Assembly (NCBI GenBank): GCA_004348925.1
Contig: RCMX01000006.1
Span: forward strand, 553,443-617,442
DNA length: 64,000 nucleotides
Origin: Actinomycetota bacterium
GTDB taxonomy: Bacteria > Actinomycetota > Coriobacteriia > Anaerosomatales > Anaerosomataceae
Direction: 5' to 3'
Position 1 is the stretch's first letter; every line of letters starts with the position of its first letter. Position numbers and translations under genes: made by a program. The notes below the pieces were generated by a model that had not been told where the DNA came from, ran no database searches, and saw only the letters and a program-made list of their open reading frames with translations. Shown piece after piece: positions 9,342 through 18,565 of the stretch.

Positions 9342-12300
9342 GATTCCTCGGGCATGTGCCCCCCAGAGCCGGGCAGTCCTCGCACACCCGCGCGCTGTAC
9401 TCCTCAAGCGGCATGAACTTCCCTTCCGAGATAGCCGAGACGATGAGGTTGAGTCGTGCCTCGATCCCTCCGGCGTCATCGGGCTTGAACTCGAAACGCG
9501 TTTCCCGGCACCCACGTTCGATCTCCACGAAACGAACCACGACGTGGCTGGCGCCGGCCCTGAGTACCGCAAGCGCGTAGCACTCGGCCTGTGAACGATA
9601 CCGCTCGACGGCCTCTTCGGCGGACAACTCGCCCGCACCCGTCTTGTAGTCGACGACGGTGGCCGTATCTCCTGTCCAGGCCAGCAGGTCGATGCTCCCC
9701 TGTAGCAGCGTGTTGTTCAGCGGCACAACGAACGGGCATTCTGCATGGACCCGCTCGGCTGCATCCACTGCGTGCGCGGTCATGCTGCCGAGATACCCTT
9801 CGACAGCCGCTTGCACGCGTCCGACGTGCGCTTCGTCGAGGCCATTCGCCCGTGCAATACGCGCAAGGCGATCGCGATCCGGGGCCTCACCGGCAGCGGC
9901 AAGCTGCAATGCCGCGTGAACCGCACTCCCGAAACCGAGCGGTCCCGCCGCGGCATGATCCTGGGGTGTCTTGAGCCGGGCGATTCGGGTCGCGTAGAAC
10001 TTGTACCGGCATTCCTCGTACACCGAGAGACCGGTGTACGAGACCGCGCTCGGCAGAGACGGCGGCATCACAGCCGCAGACGCCGACGCCTCCTCGGGCA
10101 AGGGGGCCGGCTCGACCGCGCCACCCGGTTCGCACTCCACCCCGTCGGGCGGCGGCACATTCACGACATGCACCGCCAACCGAGCGTCGGTCCCAAGCAG
10201 CACTTCGCTCTCAAGCTGCGACGCCGGTCGGGCGATTCCAGCCGCACGACGGAGACGATCGATGTCGCATCGCCCATCGGCCTCTTTCGAGAGGTCGACG
10301 CACGCGCTGAGGATGAGCGCTTCTCGGGCACGTGTACACGCAACATACAGGAGTCGGTCGGCCTCCGCCTGCTCCTCTGCAACCTCCACGTCCTTGAGTA
10401 CGGTGAACGCCGCACTCTCGACCGACTTGCCGTCAGCGAAGAGCGCCCGGGGGACCTTCACGGCCAGCAGTGGTTCCTGTGAACGGCCGATGAGCACGTC
10501 GCCACAGCTGGCGTCTCCACCCGACGCCAGGTCCCCAACGACCACCACGGGGAACTCGAGCCCCTTCGCGGCATGCACGCTCATGATCCTGACGGCGTCG
10601 ACCCCCTCGCCGGTGAGCGTCGCCTGCTTCTCGGGCGAGAGGTCTCGATGTATCGCGATATGTCGCAGGAACCCGCCGAGGTCGCCGGAAGCACGCTGTT
10701 CGTACTCCTCTGCGATCCGCCCAAGCTTGAGTACGTTCGCCCAGGCACGGGGCCCCCCCGCCCCCGTGGCGAACAACACGAGGTCATAATCGAGCAGTTC
10801 GCATGCCTCGTGGATCAGCTCCGAGATGCTGCGCTTCCCGCGATTGCCGCGGAGCGTCTCGATGATCGACGCGAGCCGATTCACGGCCGCGAGGTCGTGT
10901 GGAGACACCTCAAGGGCATCTGCTCGACCCAGCGCATCCCAGAGACACTTCTCGCGGGTCGCGGTGGCCAAACGGTACAACGTGAAGTCCTCAAGTGCTG
11001 CCATGCGTCCGGCAAACACCTTCATGAGCGCCTCATCGTTTCGTGGGTTGTCGATGACCGACAGAAGCGAGATAACCTCTTCGACCTCGGTGCGATCGAA
11101 GTAGGTGCCGCCCGACGCCACGTAGACGTCGAACCCTTCGTCGACGAGCGCGGCTTCGATCCCTTCCGAGCGTCCCTTCATCGCCCGGAGCAATACGACC
11201 ATGTCGCCTTGTGGCACGCCCGCCGCACGCAATGCGGCCAACCTGCGGGCGATGGACGTCGCCTCCATGGCGCGCTTGGCCTCCGCATTCGCACCCTGGG
11301 CGTCCGTCAACAGGACCTGAGCCCTTAGTTCGTTCAACGGCCAGTCGTACGGCTTGCTCTCGTCGCGCATCGCCCCCAGCCGCACGAAGTCATCACCGAA
11401 GAAGGTGGCGGTAGTGAACAGCTGGTTGATCGCTGCTATCACATCTCGATGAGACCGGTAGTTCGACTTGAGGACGTTCACCGACGATGCCTGCTCGGCG
11501 AGCGACCGGAAGACGCTCACGTCTGCGTGGCGAAAGCGGTAGATGGATTGCTTGTCATCGCCGACTGTAAGAAGGTCATCTGCAGCGAGGGACCTCGCTA
11601 TGCGCAGCTGCAGCGCGTTAGTGTCCTGGAACTCATCGATCATGACCAGACGGAACGCCTCGCGGTATCGGGCGGCGATGGCGGGTTGGGCCTCAAGAAG
11701 TGCCGCGGTCTTGAGCTGGAGGTCTTCGAAATCGAGCACCCCACGCTCGGTCTTGACGGCTTCAAAGGTTGCATCAAACGCCTCGAGCACGCGCACCAGA
11801 GCCCGCTCGTATGGCGCAGCGACGATCTGGGCGGCCCCGGCGCTGACCACACCCACCAGCTGCCTGGCGGCATCCGCTAACTCCTTCACCTCCTGTGAGC
11901 CACGCTTGTGGAACATTGAACCCGTGAGGACCTGAAGGGTTTCTCGGGCCGCAGTCGGCCTCTCTGTGGTCCCGAGCAGCACGTCGAGAGCGTCCGCACA
12001 TGCTCGCGCCGATGTCATCGCGGCGGCCACCGTCTGCGTCGAGCCTAGTTCCGCATACTGGCGTACCAGGCTCTCGAACTCCGAGCGCCACTCGAGCAGC
12101 TCCCGATCAGACGGAGCCTCCGCGATGCGTACCTCGGAAATGGCACGCCCCATCGAACGCAGAGCGCCATGGGCTCGGGACACGATCGAGGCGACGCGCG
12201 CAGCCCCGAAGTCGATGACGAGTCGCTCAACGGACTTGTCGGATTCCATGAGCGCGCGCGCGGCCATTTCGAAGGCTTCTTGTTCCAAAATGCCCGCTTC

Positions 12301-12672
12301 GACCTGCGTCGCCACAGAGAATCGCGGATCGAGACCGGCTTCGAACGCATGCCGACGCAGAATCCGAGCGCACATCTTGTGAATGGTCGAGACCCAGGCC
12401 TGGTCGACCTTCCTGGCCTCGGCATCACGTCCCTCGGCCAGCAGCGCGCCGCGCACTCGCTCGGCGATCTCTCCCGCGGCCTTGTCGGTGAATGTCACCG
12501 CCAGTACGTCGGTCGCCGAACAGGGACCGAGCTCGATCTCTCCGAGAACCGCTGCCACAAATCGGGCAACCAGCACACGCGTCTTACCTGAACCGGCTGC
12601 AGCCGCGACGAAGAGGTCGCCCGCCGCCGAATGCACGACCGCGTCTTGCTCGGGGGCCAACTGCATTCTCAT
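9298..12672 (-). CDS. addA: ATP-dependent helicase/nuclease subunit A (AddA-type)
   Basis: 1,124 residues, UvrD-superfamily 3'-5' helicase with a RecB-family nuclease. Visible in order: Walker A AAAGSGKT, MIDEFQDTN (Walker B), GDDKQSIYRFR (motif III), SVHAAKGLEFPVVVVGD (motif V), YVACTRAREAL (motif VI), and a C-terminal nuclease with GSIDLLAW, VVDYKTG and the QAECYAL helix. With AddB it forms the end-resecting complex that starts recombinational repair and degrades foreign DNA ends. Four cysteines frame the nuclease (YEECRYKFY and CEDCPALGGTC), which suggests a 4Fe-4S staple. ATG 12672 overlaps the addB stop as ATGA, so translation is coupled. The 3' end overlaps rlmN. Confidence 0.93.
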   Translation of the reverse strand: MRMQLAPEQDAVVHSAAGDLFVAAAAGSGKTRVLVARFVAAVLGEIELGPCSATDVLAVTFTDKAAGEIAERVRGALLAEGRDAEARKVDQAWVSTIHKMCARILRRHAFEAGLDPRFSVATQVEAGILEQEAFEMAARALMESDKSVERLVIDFGAARVASIVSRAHGALRSMGRAISEVRIAEAPSDRELLEWRSEFESLVRQYAELGSTQTVAAAMTSARACADALDVLLGTTERPTAARETLQVLTGSMFHKRGSQEVKELADAARQLVGVVSAGAAQIVAAPYERALVRVLEAFDATFEAVKTERGVLDFEDLQLKTAALLEAQPAIAARYREAFRLVMIDEFQDTNALQLRIARSLAADDLLTVGDDKQSIYRFRHADVSVFRSLAEQASSVNVLKSNYRSHRDVIAAINQLFTTATFFGDDFVRLGAMRDESKPYDWPLNELRAQVLLTDAQGANAEAKRAMEATSIARRLAALRAAGVPQGDMVVLLRAMKGRSEGIEAALVDEGFDVYVASGGTYFDRTEVEEVISLLSVIDNPRNDEALMKVFAGRMAALEDFTLYRLATATREKCLWDALGRADALEVSPHDLAAVNRLASIIETLRGNRGKRSISELIHEACELLDYDLVLFATGAGGPRAWANVLKLGRIAEEYEQRASGDLGGFLRHIAIHRDLSPEKQATLTGEGVDAVRIMSVHAAKGLEFPVVVVGDLASGGDASCGDVLIGRSQEPLLAVKVPRALFADGKSVESAAFTVLKDVEVAEEQAEADRLLYVACTRAREALILSACVDLSKEADGRCDIDRLRRAAGIARPASQLESEVLLGTDARLAVHVVNVPPPDGVECEPGGAVEPAPLPEEASASAAVMPPSLPSAVSYTGLSVYEECRYKFYATRIARLKTPQDHAAAGPLGFGSAVHAALQLAAAGEAPDRDRLARIARANGLDEAHVGRVQAAVEGYLGSMTAHAVDAAERVHAECPFVVPLNNTLLQGSIDLLAWTGDTATVVDYKTGAGELSAEEAVERYRSQAECYALAVLRAGASHVVVRFVEIERGCRETRFEFKPDDAGGIEARLNLIVSAISEGKFMPLEEYSARVCEDCPALGGTCPRNPRRGAAVGAVRTQR

Positions 12673-15569
12673 CGGACACCACCCCGGCAGACAGTTGCGG
12701 CCCCACAGAACGTGCACGCGCTCTTCTCGCGTGGGTGAGCGGTGATGATTCCTGCGCGCATGCCCTCGACTGCCTGCTCGGCCAGTGAGACCGCCGTACT
12801 GATGACCTGATCGAATCCTTCGACATCGCACACGTCATTGCCGAAAAGCCCCTGGGTTCCCGCCATCACGGGCGCAAGGAAGCCCCTGTCGCCTCCGTAG
12901 TGCATGCTCCGATACAGGCCTCCCAGAAGCGGCTTCTGGAGAGCCTCTGCTGCCACAAGCCCGTACAGCGGTAGTTGAACGAGTCCCTTCGACGCGAGGT
13001 CCGTTCTCTTGGCGACGGTCGAACCGCTCTTGTAGTCGATGATGATGATCCCGGCGTCCGAAGCGTCGACGCGGTCGATTCTTCCCTTGAGGAAGAAACT
13101 CCCAACCTTCACGCTCGGTTGATCGTTCTTCGTGTGGAACCTCAGCTCATGAGCAATAGGCTCGAAACCGGGCAGGAACACGGCGTCGCGCTCGACGATC
13201 CTCCTGCTGCCGACTTTCGCCGCATGCAGCATCTCCTCGTCGTGAAGCGACGCTGGCGTCGGACCCGAAGCGAGCACCTCTGATGCGATCACTTCGTGCT
13301 GCTCAAGCGCATGTTCGAGATTGCCCGAGGACACCCTCCCCTGCCCGAGTTCCTCCCTACGCTCGTAGAAGCGCTGCAGAATCTCGTGGGCGAGACTCCC
13401 CTTTTGCAGCACATCTATCTCCGCCTCCAGTGGATCCGGCCTGAGCCTGCGCTCATAGAACCAGCCGAATGGACACGCCAGGTACCTTTCGATGTCGCTT
13501 GCCGAGAACGTATCGACTTCAGCAAGCTCAGCGGCGAGCTGCTCGCTCACACAGCCCCTGCGGCTCTGGGCCCTGTACGTGGCATAGCGCGTTCGGGGAT
13601 TCGACGTGTCGCCTGCGAGCGCCGCGGCCCGCAGGAGCCGACGCTCGGCGATCGGTGCGTCTTCCGACTCCGCCAGGTCGCTCAGTTCAAGGTGCCTCAC
13701 GGGGAGTCTGCCGCTATACGGCTCCCCGGTCACCGGGTCACGGTACAGGTCGAGGAACTCCTCCCACAGAGAGGATGCGCGCACGGGCTGTCCGTCATCG
13801 TCACAAACCATCCGGCTCAAGATAAGCCTCTCGCGCGCGCCTGTGACGATCTGATAGAAGAGAAGCCGCTCGTCATCTGCATCGATCCTGGGCGCAGCAT
13901 CGATGCCGGCAGCCAGCAGCTCGGCAGCCAACAGCGGCGAGCTCAGGGCGTCATCGGCAGGAACGGCAGGGAACTCCCCCGCGTTCAAACCACCAAGGAT
14001 CACGACGGGGAACCGTCGGGAGCGCGCCCGTTCGGCGCTCATCACGTGAACGTGATCGCCCCCTGTCTCGGGCGGGGCCACCGTCACGCGAGCGTTCTTG
14101 AGCGCCTCGGCCACTTCTCGCGCGCCCCAGGACCCGCTCCCAAGCGCCGCTATCTCCTCGATCGCGGCCATCACCGTCGACTGCGCAGCAGCGTCGACCA
14201 ATCCCTGCGCGTCGAAAACGGCAACGGGCCCGTGGGCTGATCGCAGCATGTCGGCCACCAGCCAGCGCCAGCCCTCGATCGAGCGACCGTCGACCGGAGC
14301 TGCTGCGAGCCTTTCTGCGCGCTCAAGCAGTACGCGAGTATGACCACCGGCGCCCTTGACCGCCTCGAGCACCTGCCGCCCATGGCCGATGCGCCGCCGT
14401 CGCAGTGATTCGTCGGCAGCGTCGACCGCCGCAGGGTCAGCCCATGCATATCCGCTCCGCAGGAAGCCTGTGAGCTCTGCTCGGTCCTGACCTCCATTGA
14501 AGTAGCCGAGCAGAAGCAGCAATGCCCTGCCGAGCCCCGTCGATGCAACGCAGACACGAACATCGAATTCTGCTGGCACGCCTGCTTCGCGGAATGCGGC
14601 GGACAGACGCGCATGGTGCCGCTCAGGGTTCCGGAAGACAACTGCGATATCACGATATGGCTTTCCAGATATTACCATTTCTTGGATCTCTCTGGTGATT
14701 CGCGCCGCCTCTCCCGCCGTGCCGGCTGCCTCGGACAACGAGACGGCGCCGGTGGGTTCCGGATGTTTGATTTCGCCGATTCCGCCGAAGAGCCCCTCGG
14801 CGACAGCGCGGAGCTCGACGTTCTCCCCTGATGACCCTGCAACGTGTATATGCTTCGCGCCGTCGATCGCTTCGAGTTCCGCCACGTCTGCGCTCGCAGC
14901 ATATGTCGCCGGATGCCCATCGACCCATGTCTGGGCCACACGGACATCACATCCAAGCTGGGACGCGCGAATGATGAAGTGTTTCTGAGCAGGCGTGAAA
15001 CTGGCGAAGCGGTTGATAGCCAGGAGCTGCGGGAGGTCGTCGCGAGTCACAGCCTCGGTGAGCAGCCGATGCGCCTCCGCAGATTCGACGAGATCGCCCT
15101 CCCGGAGAATGCCGGCGTAGGCGTCGACGAGTTCAAGTATCTCGCGCGCAGCGTCGTTTGTGGCCCCTTTGGCACGCGCTCCGTCAAGCGCAAGCGACTC
15201 CCCTGCCCTCTGGACAAGCGATTCCAGAAGGCGTGCGAAACCGGGACGCGCCGCTGACCGGGCCAGAACACGAAGGCGCACCCGGGACAACGCTTCGCCT
15301 ACTGCAAGCACGCGTTGAGTCGACTGTGCGATCATCCGGCCGTCGCCGAGAAGCCCCCAGAGTGCGCTGAGATAGCGATCGAATTGCGCGATGGTGACGC
15401 CAAGGGCAGAGCCCTCCTGCGCGAATTCCTGCTCGGCCCGTAAGACCTCGGGGCCAGAGGGCAACAGCAGCGCCGAGTCCAACCCCTGGACGACGGCAGC
15501 GCGAACCGCCGCGTGCAGAATGCCTGTCTTCCCCGCATTGGCAGCGCCTGTGACGATCGTCAGTCCCAC
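12669..15569 (-). CDS. addB: ATP-dependent nuclease subunit B (AddB-type)
   Basis: 966 residues, the inactivated-helicase partner of AddA with its own nuclease domain. It begins with a P-loop (GAANAGKTG), has degenerate helicase motifs in the centre, and ends with a PD-(D/E)XK nuclease. The nuclease carries FSASDIERYLACPFGWFYERRL, GRIDRVDASD, IIIIDYKSGS and LPLYGLVAAEAL. The four iron-sulfur cysteines typical of AddB are present: one in YLACP and three in CTFCGAATVC at the C-terminus. GTG 15569 has GGAGGGAG nine bases upstream. It lies downstream of the parAB cluster on the same strand and overlaps addA by four bases. Confidence 0.9.
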   Translation of the reverse strand: MGLTIVTGAANAGKTGILHAAVRAAVVQGLDSALLLPSGPEVLRAEQEFAQEGSALGVTIAQFDRYLSALWGLLGDGRMIAQSTQRVLAVGEALSRVRLRVLARSAARPGFARLLESLVQRAGESLALDGARAKGATNDAAREILELVDAYAGILREGDLVESAEAHRLLTEAVTRDDLPQLLAINRFASFTPAQKHFIIRASQLGCDVRVAQTWVDGHPATYAASADVAELEAIDGAKHIHVAGSSGENVELRAVAEGLFGGIGEIKHPEPTGAVSLSEAAGTAGEAARITREIQEMVISGKPYRDIAVVFRNPERHHARLSAAFREAGVPAEFDVRVCVASTGLGRALLLLLGYFNGGQDRAELTGFLRSGYAWADPAAVDAADESLRRRRIGHGRQVLEAVKGAGGHTRVLLERAERLAAAPVDGRSIEGWRWLVADMLRSAHGPVAVFDAQGLVDAAAQSTVMAAIEEIAALGSGSWGAREVAEALKNARVTVAPPETGGDHVHVMSAERARSRRFPVVILGGLNAGEFPAVPADDALSSPLLAAELLAAGIDAAPRIDADDERLLFYQIVTGARERLILSRMVCDDDGQPVRASSLWEEFLDLYRDPVTGEPYSGRLPVRHLELSDLAESEDAPIAERRLLRAAALAGDTSNPRTRYATYRAQSRRGCVSEQLAAELAEVDTFSASDIERYLACPFGWFYERRLRPDPLEAEIDVLQKGSLAHEILQRFYERREELGQGRVSSGNLEHALEQHEVIASEVLASGPTPASLHDEEMLHAAKVGSRRIVERDAVFLPGFEPIAHELRFHTKNDQPSVKVGSFFLKGRIDRVDASDAGIIIIDYKSGSTVAKRTDLASKGLVQLPLYGLVAAEALQKPLLGGLYRSMHYGGDRGFLAPVMAGTQGLFGNDVCDVEGFDQVISTAVSLAEQAVEGMRAGIITAHPREKSACTFCGAATVCRGGVR

Positions 15570-15618
15570 CTACTGCTCCCTCCGGTTGCCGAAAGAAGCG
15601 TAGCATGGGGCTCTGACG

Positions 15619-15924
15619 TCAGGGCATCATCACTGTTCGCGAGTACTTGCGCACCCCTTCGCGCAACTCCCGCACCTTGCGCCAGGCCACCTCTTCTTCA
15701 CGACCAAGGTAGTGGTCCATCCGGGATCCAACGAGCTCGGCCGCACGCTCCGCTCTGTCGGCAACCGCTCTCGCTGTGTCGGCCACCCGCAGAGCTTCAT
15801 TCGCCAGCCGACGACGGGTCCGAGAGCCGCTGTCGGGTGCGAACAGCAGCCCGACGACGATCCCCCCAACAGCTCCGGCGATAAGTCCAATGGCAAAATA
15901 TTCCATTCTGTGACTTCTACGCAT
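15619..15924 (-). CDS. YtxH-like small membrane protein
   Basis: About 101 residues. A glycine-rich transmembrane helix near the N-terminus (IGLIAGAVGGIVVGLLFAP) is followed by a charged helical tail, the pattern of YtxH-family proteins, whose function is poorly defined. The start is uncertain. ATG 15924 overlaps the parB stop and has a weak AAGGTGG site; ATG 15906 (MEYFAIG) gives a protein six residues shorter and more typical of the family. Its position just after parB suggests that it is the last gene of the jag-rsmG-parAB strand run before addBA. No role in segregation can be claimed from the sequence. Confidence 0.7.
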   Translation of the reverse strand: MRRSHRMEYFAIGLIAGAVGGIVVGLLFAPDSGSRTRRRLANEALRVADTARAVADRAERAAELVGSRMDHYLGREEEVAWRKVRELREGVRKYSRTVMMP

Positions 15925-16792
15925 CAGATTCACCACCTTCTGGCGCTGCGCTCTCTGTAAGCACGCGCATGATGCGTTCCAGATCGGCCTCGTCCACGAA
16001 ATCGATCTCGATCTTACCCTTCTTGGTTGTCTGCCGGACTCTGACGTTGGTGGCAAGCAACCGTCGTAGCTTCCGCGCGATGACTTTGTATGACTTCGGT
16101 GAGATCGGACGCGGTGTGCGTTCGCCCTGACCGGCGGCCATAAGTCTGGCAACGTTCTCGGCTTCCCTGACTGATAGCCCTTCCTCGACGATCTTGCGAG
16201 CGAGACGAATCCGCTGCGTCTCGTCGGGTACGGCCAGCACTGCCCGGGCATGGCCGGCTGTCAGCTTATTGTCGTACATGAGGTCCTGGACCTCCTCAGG
16301 CAAGTCCAGCAGCCTGAGAGAGTTGGTAACGCCTGAGCGTGACTTGGAGACCCGATCGGCTAGTTCGGCCTGCGTCATCGAGTACTCGTCTATCAGGCGC
16401 TTGAATCCACGAGCTTCTTCGATTGCGTTCAGGTCCTGGCGTTGGAGGTTCTCGATCAGCGCCAGGGCCAGGGATTCCGTTTCGGTTGATGCCATTACGC
16501 GAACGGGCACCTTTGTGAGACCGGCGACGCGTGATGCCCGCCAACGGCGTTCACCTGCGATTATCTGATACCCCTCTGCGTGAGGTCGCACGATAATCGG
16601 CTGCAGAACCCCCACCTTCGCGATCGAGTCTGCGAGCTCATCGATCCCGTCCTCATCCATGGCGGTACGCGGCTGATTCGGGTTCGGAGAAATGAGTTCG
16701 ATGGGGAGTTCCCGGGGTTCACCGCCGACGAATTCCTGCCCGGCGCCCGGGATCAATGCTGAGAGCCCTCGCCCAAGTCCACGCTTAGCCAC
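15917..16792 (-). CDS. parB: chromosome-partitioning protein ParB (CTPase, parS-binding)
   Basis: 291 residues. It has the N-terminal PNPNQPR motif, the CTP-binding GERRWRA box, a central helix-turn-helix domain (TQAELADRVSKSRSGVTNSLRLL) and a basic C-terminal dimerisation region. ParB loads at parS, slides as a CTP-dependent clamp, recruits SMC and stimulates ParA. Two parS sites lie about 1.6 kb away on the same transcription unit. GTG 16792 overlaps the parA stop by eight bases, so the pair is translationally coupled. The overall length and order fit chromosomal Spo0J/ParB. Confidence 0.96.
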   Translation of the reverse strand: MAKRGLGRGLSALIPGAGQEFVGGEPRELPIELISPNPNQPRTAMDEDGIDELADSIAKVGVLQPIIVRPHAEGYQIIAGERRWRASRVAGLTKVPVRVMASTETESLALALIENLQRQDLNAIEEARGFKRLIDEYSMTQAELADRVSKSRSGVTNSLRLLDLPEEVQDLMYDNKLTAGHARAVLAVPDETQRIRLARKIVEEGLSVREAENVARLMAAGQGERTPRPISPKSYKVIARKLRRLLATNVRVRQTTKKGKIEIDFVDEADLERIMRVLTESAAPEGGESDA

Positions 16793-17597
16793 GGCTGATC
16801 ACTTCCTTCGCTAGGCTCCGGTACGCTTCAGCTCCGCGCCCGTGCGGGTCGAAGAGCGTGATGGGCTGCCCGAAGCTTGGAGCCTCCGACAGTCTGACAC
16901 TGCGCGGAATAACCGTTTCAAAGACAGTTTCGTCAAAGAAGTCTTTCACTTCTTCCACTACTTGCTGAGAGAGCCTTGTTCTACCGTCGAACATGGTCAT
17001 CAACACCCCGAACACTTCGAGACCGGGGTTCAGGTGCGTCTTCACCAGCTTGAAGCTCTCAAGCAGTTTTGAGAGGCCCTCGAGAGCGTAGTACTCGCAC
17101 TGAACCGGGATTATGACGCCATTGGCCGCCGACAGCGCGTTCACTGTCAGCAACCCTAATGATGGGGGGCAGTCGATGATGACGAAGTCGAAGTCGTCGA
17201 TCACGGGGGCGAGAACGCCTTTGAGCTTCGTCTCGCGACTGAACGCCGAGACGAGCTCGATTTCTGCACCAGCAAGTTGGATTGTCGCGGGCACAACGAA
17301 GACATTCTCGACTTCAACGGGCTCAATGAGCTCAGCCATCGGCGTGTCGCCAAGAAGGGCGTTGTACACACACTCCTCGCGCTGGTTCTTATCCAAACCG
17401 TAGCCCGACGTCGCGTTACCTTGTGGGTCCAGGTCCACCAGAAGCACCTTGCGCCCGGCGTCTCCCAGTGCTGCCGTCAGATTCACGGCGGTTGTGCTCT
17501 TTCCGACGCCGCCCTTCTGGTTGACGATAGCCAATACTCGCGTCGGATGAGATCCATCACCTCGACCATGTAATCCGGACACAGGTGTATCGGACAC
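16785..17597 (-). CDS. parA: chromosome-partitioning ATPase ParA/Soj
   Basis: 270 residues. Deviant Walker A KGGVGKSTT, the switch motif LVDLDPQGNATSG and FVIIDCPPSLGLLT identify a ParA/MinD-family ATPase that binds DNA nonspecifically and moves ParB-parS complexes. I chose GTG 17597 because GGAGGAGG sits about six bases upstream; an ATG further upstream adds 18 residues not typical of the family. The gene overlaps parB and lies about 60 bases downstream of rsmG. A role in origin segregation and DnaA control is expected from homologues. Confidence 0.96.
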   Translation of the reverse strand: MSDTPVSGLHGRGDGSHPTRVLAIVNQKGGVGKSTTAVNLTAALGDAGRKVLLVDLDPQGNATSGYGLDKNQREECVYNALLGDTPMAELIEPVEVENVFVVPATIQLAGAEIELVSAFSRETKLKGVLAPVIDDFDFVIIDCPPSLGLLTVNALSAANGVIIPVQCEYYALEGLSKLLESFKLVKTHLNPGLEVFGVLMTMFDGRTRLSQQVVEEVKDFFDETVFETVIPRSVRLSEAPSFGQPITLFDPHGRGAEAYRSLAKEVISRG

Positions 17598-17660
17598 GAC
17601 GCCTCCTCCCAAATGAATACCCGTGGGCAGTATAGGCGAACAACTCGTCAATAGGAATGC

Positions 17661-18365
17661 CTATGCGAGCGGGTGGCGCTGGGCCATACCGTTTCGGCGC
17701 GGCAGCGATACTCTTGGACTACTGACTCTCTCATAGCTGATGATGGTGCGTCTCTCTCCCTCGCTCAACTCGAACTCATCGAGACCCGAGCGCCTCATCC
17801 CGCAGATCTTCGCCGCCTGGTCCCCCCGCATGAGCTCGCTGGCATCGAGTGGACCCTTCATCGCGATCAGACGACCGTGCTTCATAAGGAGGGGCTCCGC
17901 AAGCTCCACGAGAGCCGGAAGGCTCGAGAGGGCCCTCGCGACCACACAGGCAAAGGACTGTGGTCGTTCGCGGCCTACATCCTCTGCGCGCTCACCCAGC
18001 ACCTGGACCTCCAGGCCAAGTTCTTTCGAGGTTCGTGTCAGAAACGCCGCCTTCTTCTTGACAGACTCGATGAGCGTTACCGGGCGACCCGTGAGAATGT
18101 GCAGCACGATCCCAGGGTAACCGGCGCCAGATCCGATGTCGGCGAGTGGACCCGCATATAGGCCATCGAACGCTCGTATCGCTGCGGCGGAGTCAGCGAT
18201 ATGCAGCCGGAGCACGTCCGCTCTTTCTGTCACACGTGTCAGATTCATACGAGTGTTCTCATCAAGCACAGCATCGGCATGCCGTGCGATTAGCGTCAGA
18301 CCGCCGATGGGGCACGCGACGCCCACCAGAGCCAACGCCTTCTCGACATCTGCTGGATCAATCAT
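17661..18365 (-). CDS. rsmG: 16S rRNA (guanine-527-N7)-methyltransferase
   Basis: 234 residues, a SAM-dependent Rossmann methyltransferase (GidB). The SAM-binding loop is LADIGSGAGYPGIVL, followed by the conserved LIESVKKKAAFL and VVARALSSLPALVELAEPLL. The start is uncertain: ATG 18365 (MIDPADVEKAL) fits family length but lacks a strong ribosome-binding site. Reading further upstream would translate the two parS sites into a repeated FHVKH peptide, which is clearly artefactual. The gene sits between jag and parA, its classical place near oriC. Confidence 0.93.
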   Translation of the reverse strand: MIDPADVEKALALVGVACPIGGLTLIARHADAVLDENTRMNLTRVTERADVLRLHIADSAAAIRAFDGLYAGPLADIGSGAGYPGIVLHILTGRPVTLIESVKKKAAFLTRTSKELGLEVQVLGERAEDVGRERPQSFACVVARALSSLPALVELAEPLLMKHGRLIAMKGPLDASELMRGDQAAKICGMRRSGLDEFELSEGERRTIISYERVSSPRVSLPRRNGMAQRHPLA

Positions 18366-18378
18366 GGCCAAGTCGTAA

Positions 18379-18394
18379 TGTTTCACGTGAAACC
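18379..18394. other. parS site (one base from consensus)
   Basis: TGTTTCACGTGAAACC matches the consensus TGTTTCACGTGAAACA in 15 of 16 positions. It lies 13 bases upstream of the rsmG start. It is expected to load ParB. Confidence 0.92.
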
Positions 18395-18426
18395 TCCGCG
18401 TCCTCCCAGGACCCAATGGCATCCGA

Positions 18427-18442
18427 TGTTTCACGTGAAACA
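18427..18442. other. parS site (perfect)
   Basis: TGTTTCACGTGAAACA is the perfect 16-bp palindromic ParB loading site. It lies 32 bases from the second parS copy, in the leader of rsmG and about 3-6 kb from oriC, the usual distance. Confidence 0.97.
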
Positions 18443-18516
18443 TCTGGATGAGCCGTCAATTGCCTGAAAGTCACGAGCCGTGGGTTCTTGGCAGTGCATG
18501 GGTTGATGGTAGCAGA

Positions 18517-18538
18517 AAGGGCGCCCGTGGGCGCCCTT
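18517..18538 (-). terminator. hairpin between jag and rsmG
   Basis: AAGGGCGCCC and GGGCGCCCTT form a 10-bp inverted repeat with a two-base centre. On the minus strand it follows the jag stop by 27 bases and is followed by TCTGCT. It could separate the ribosomal/RNase P/YidC transcripts from rsmG-parAB. Confidence 0.55.
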
Positions 18539-18565
18539 CGGAAAGCATTGTACTTGGCCAGCCTG

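Noticed and set aside
17661-18443. A longer rsmG start at 18443
   Set aside because: The extra residues are a translation of the two parS sites and have no counterpart in RsmG proteins.
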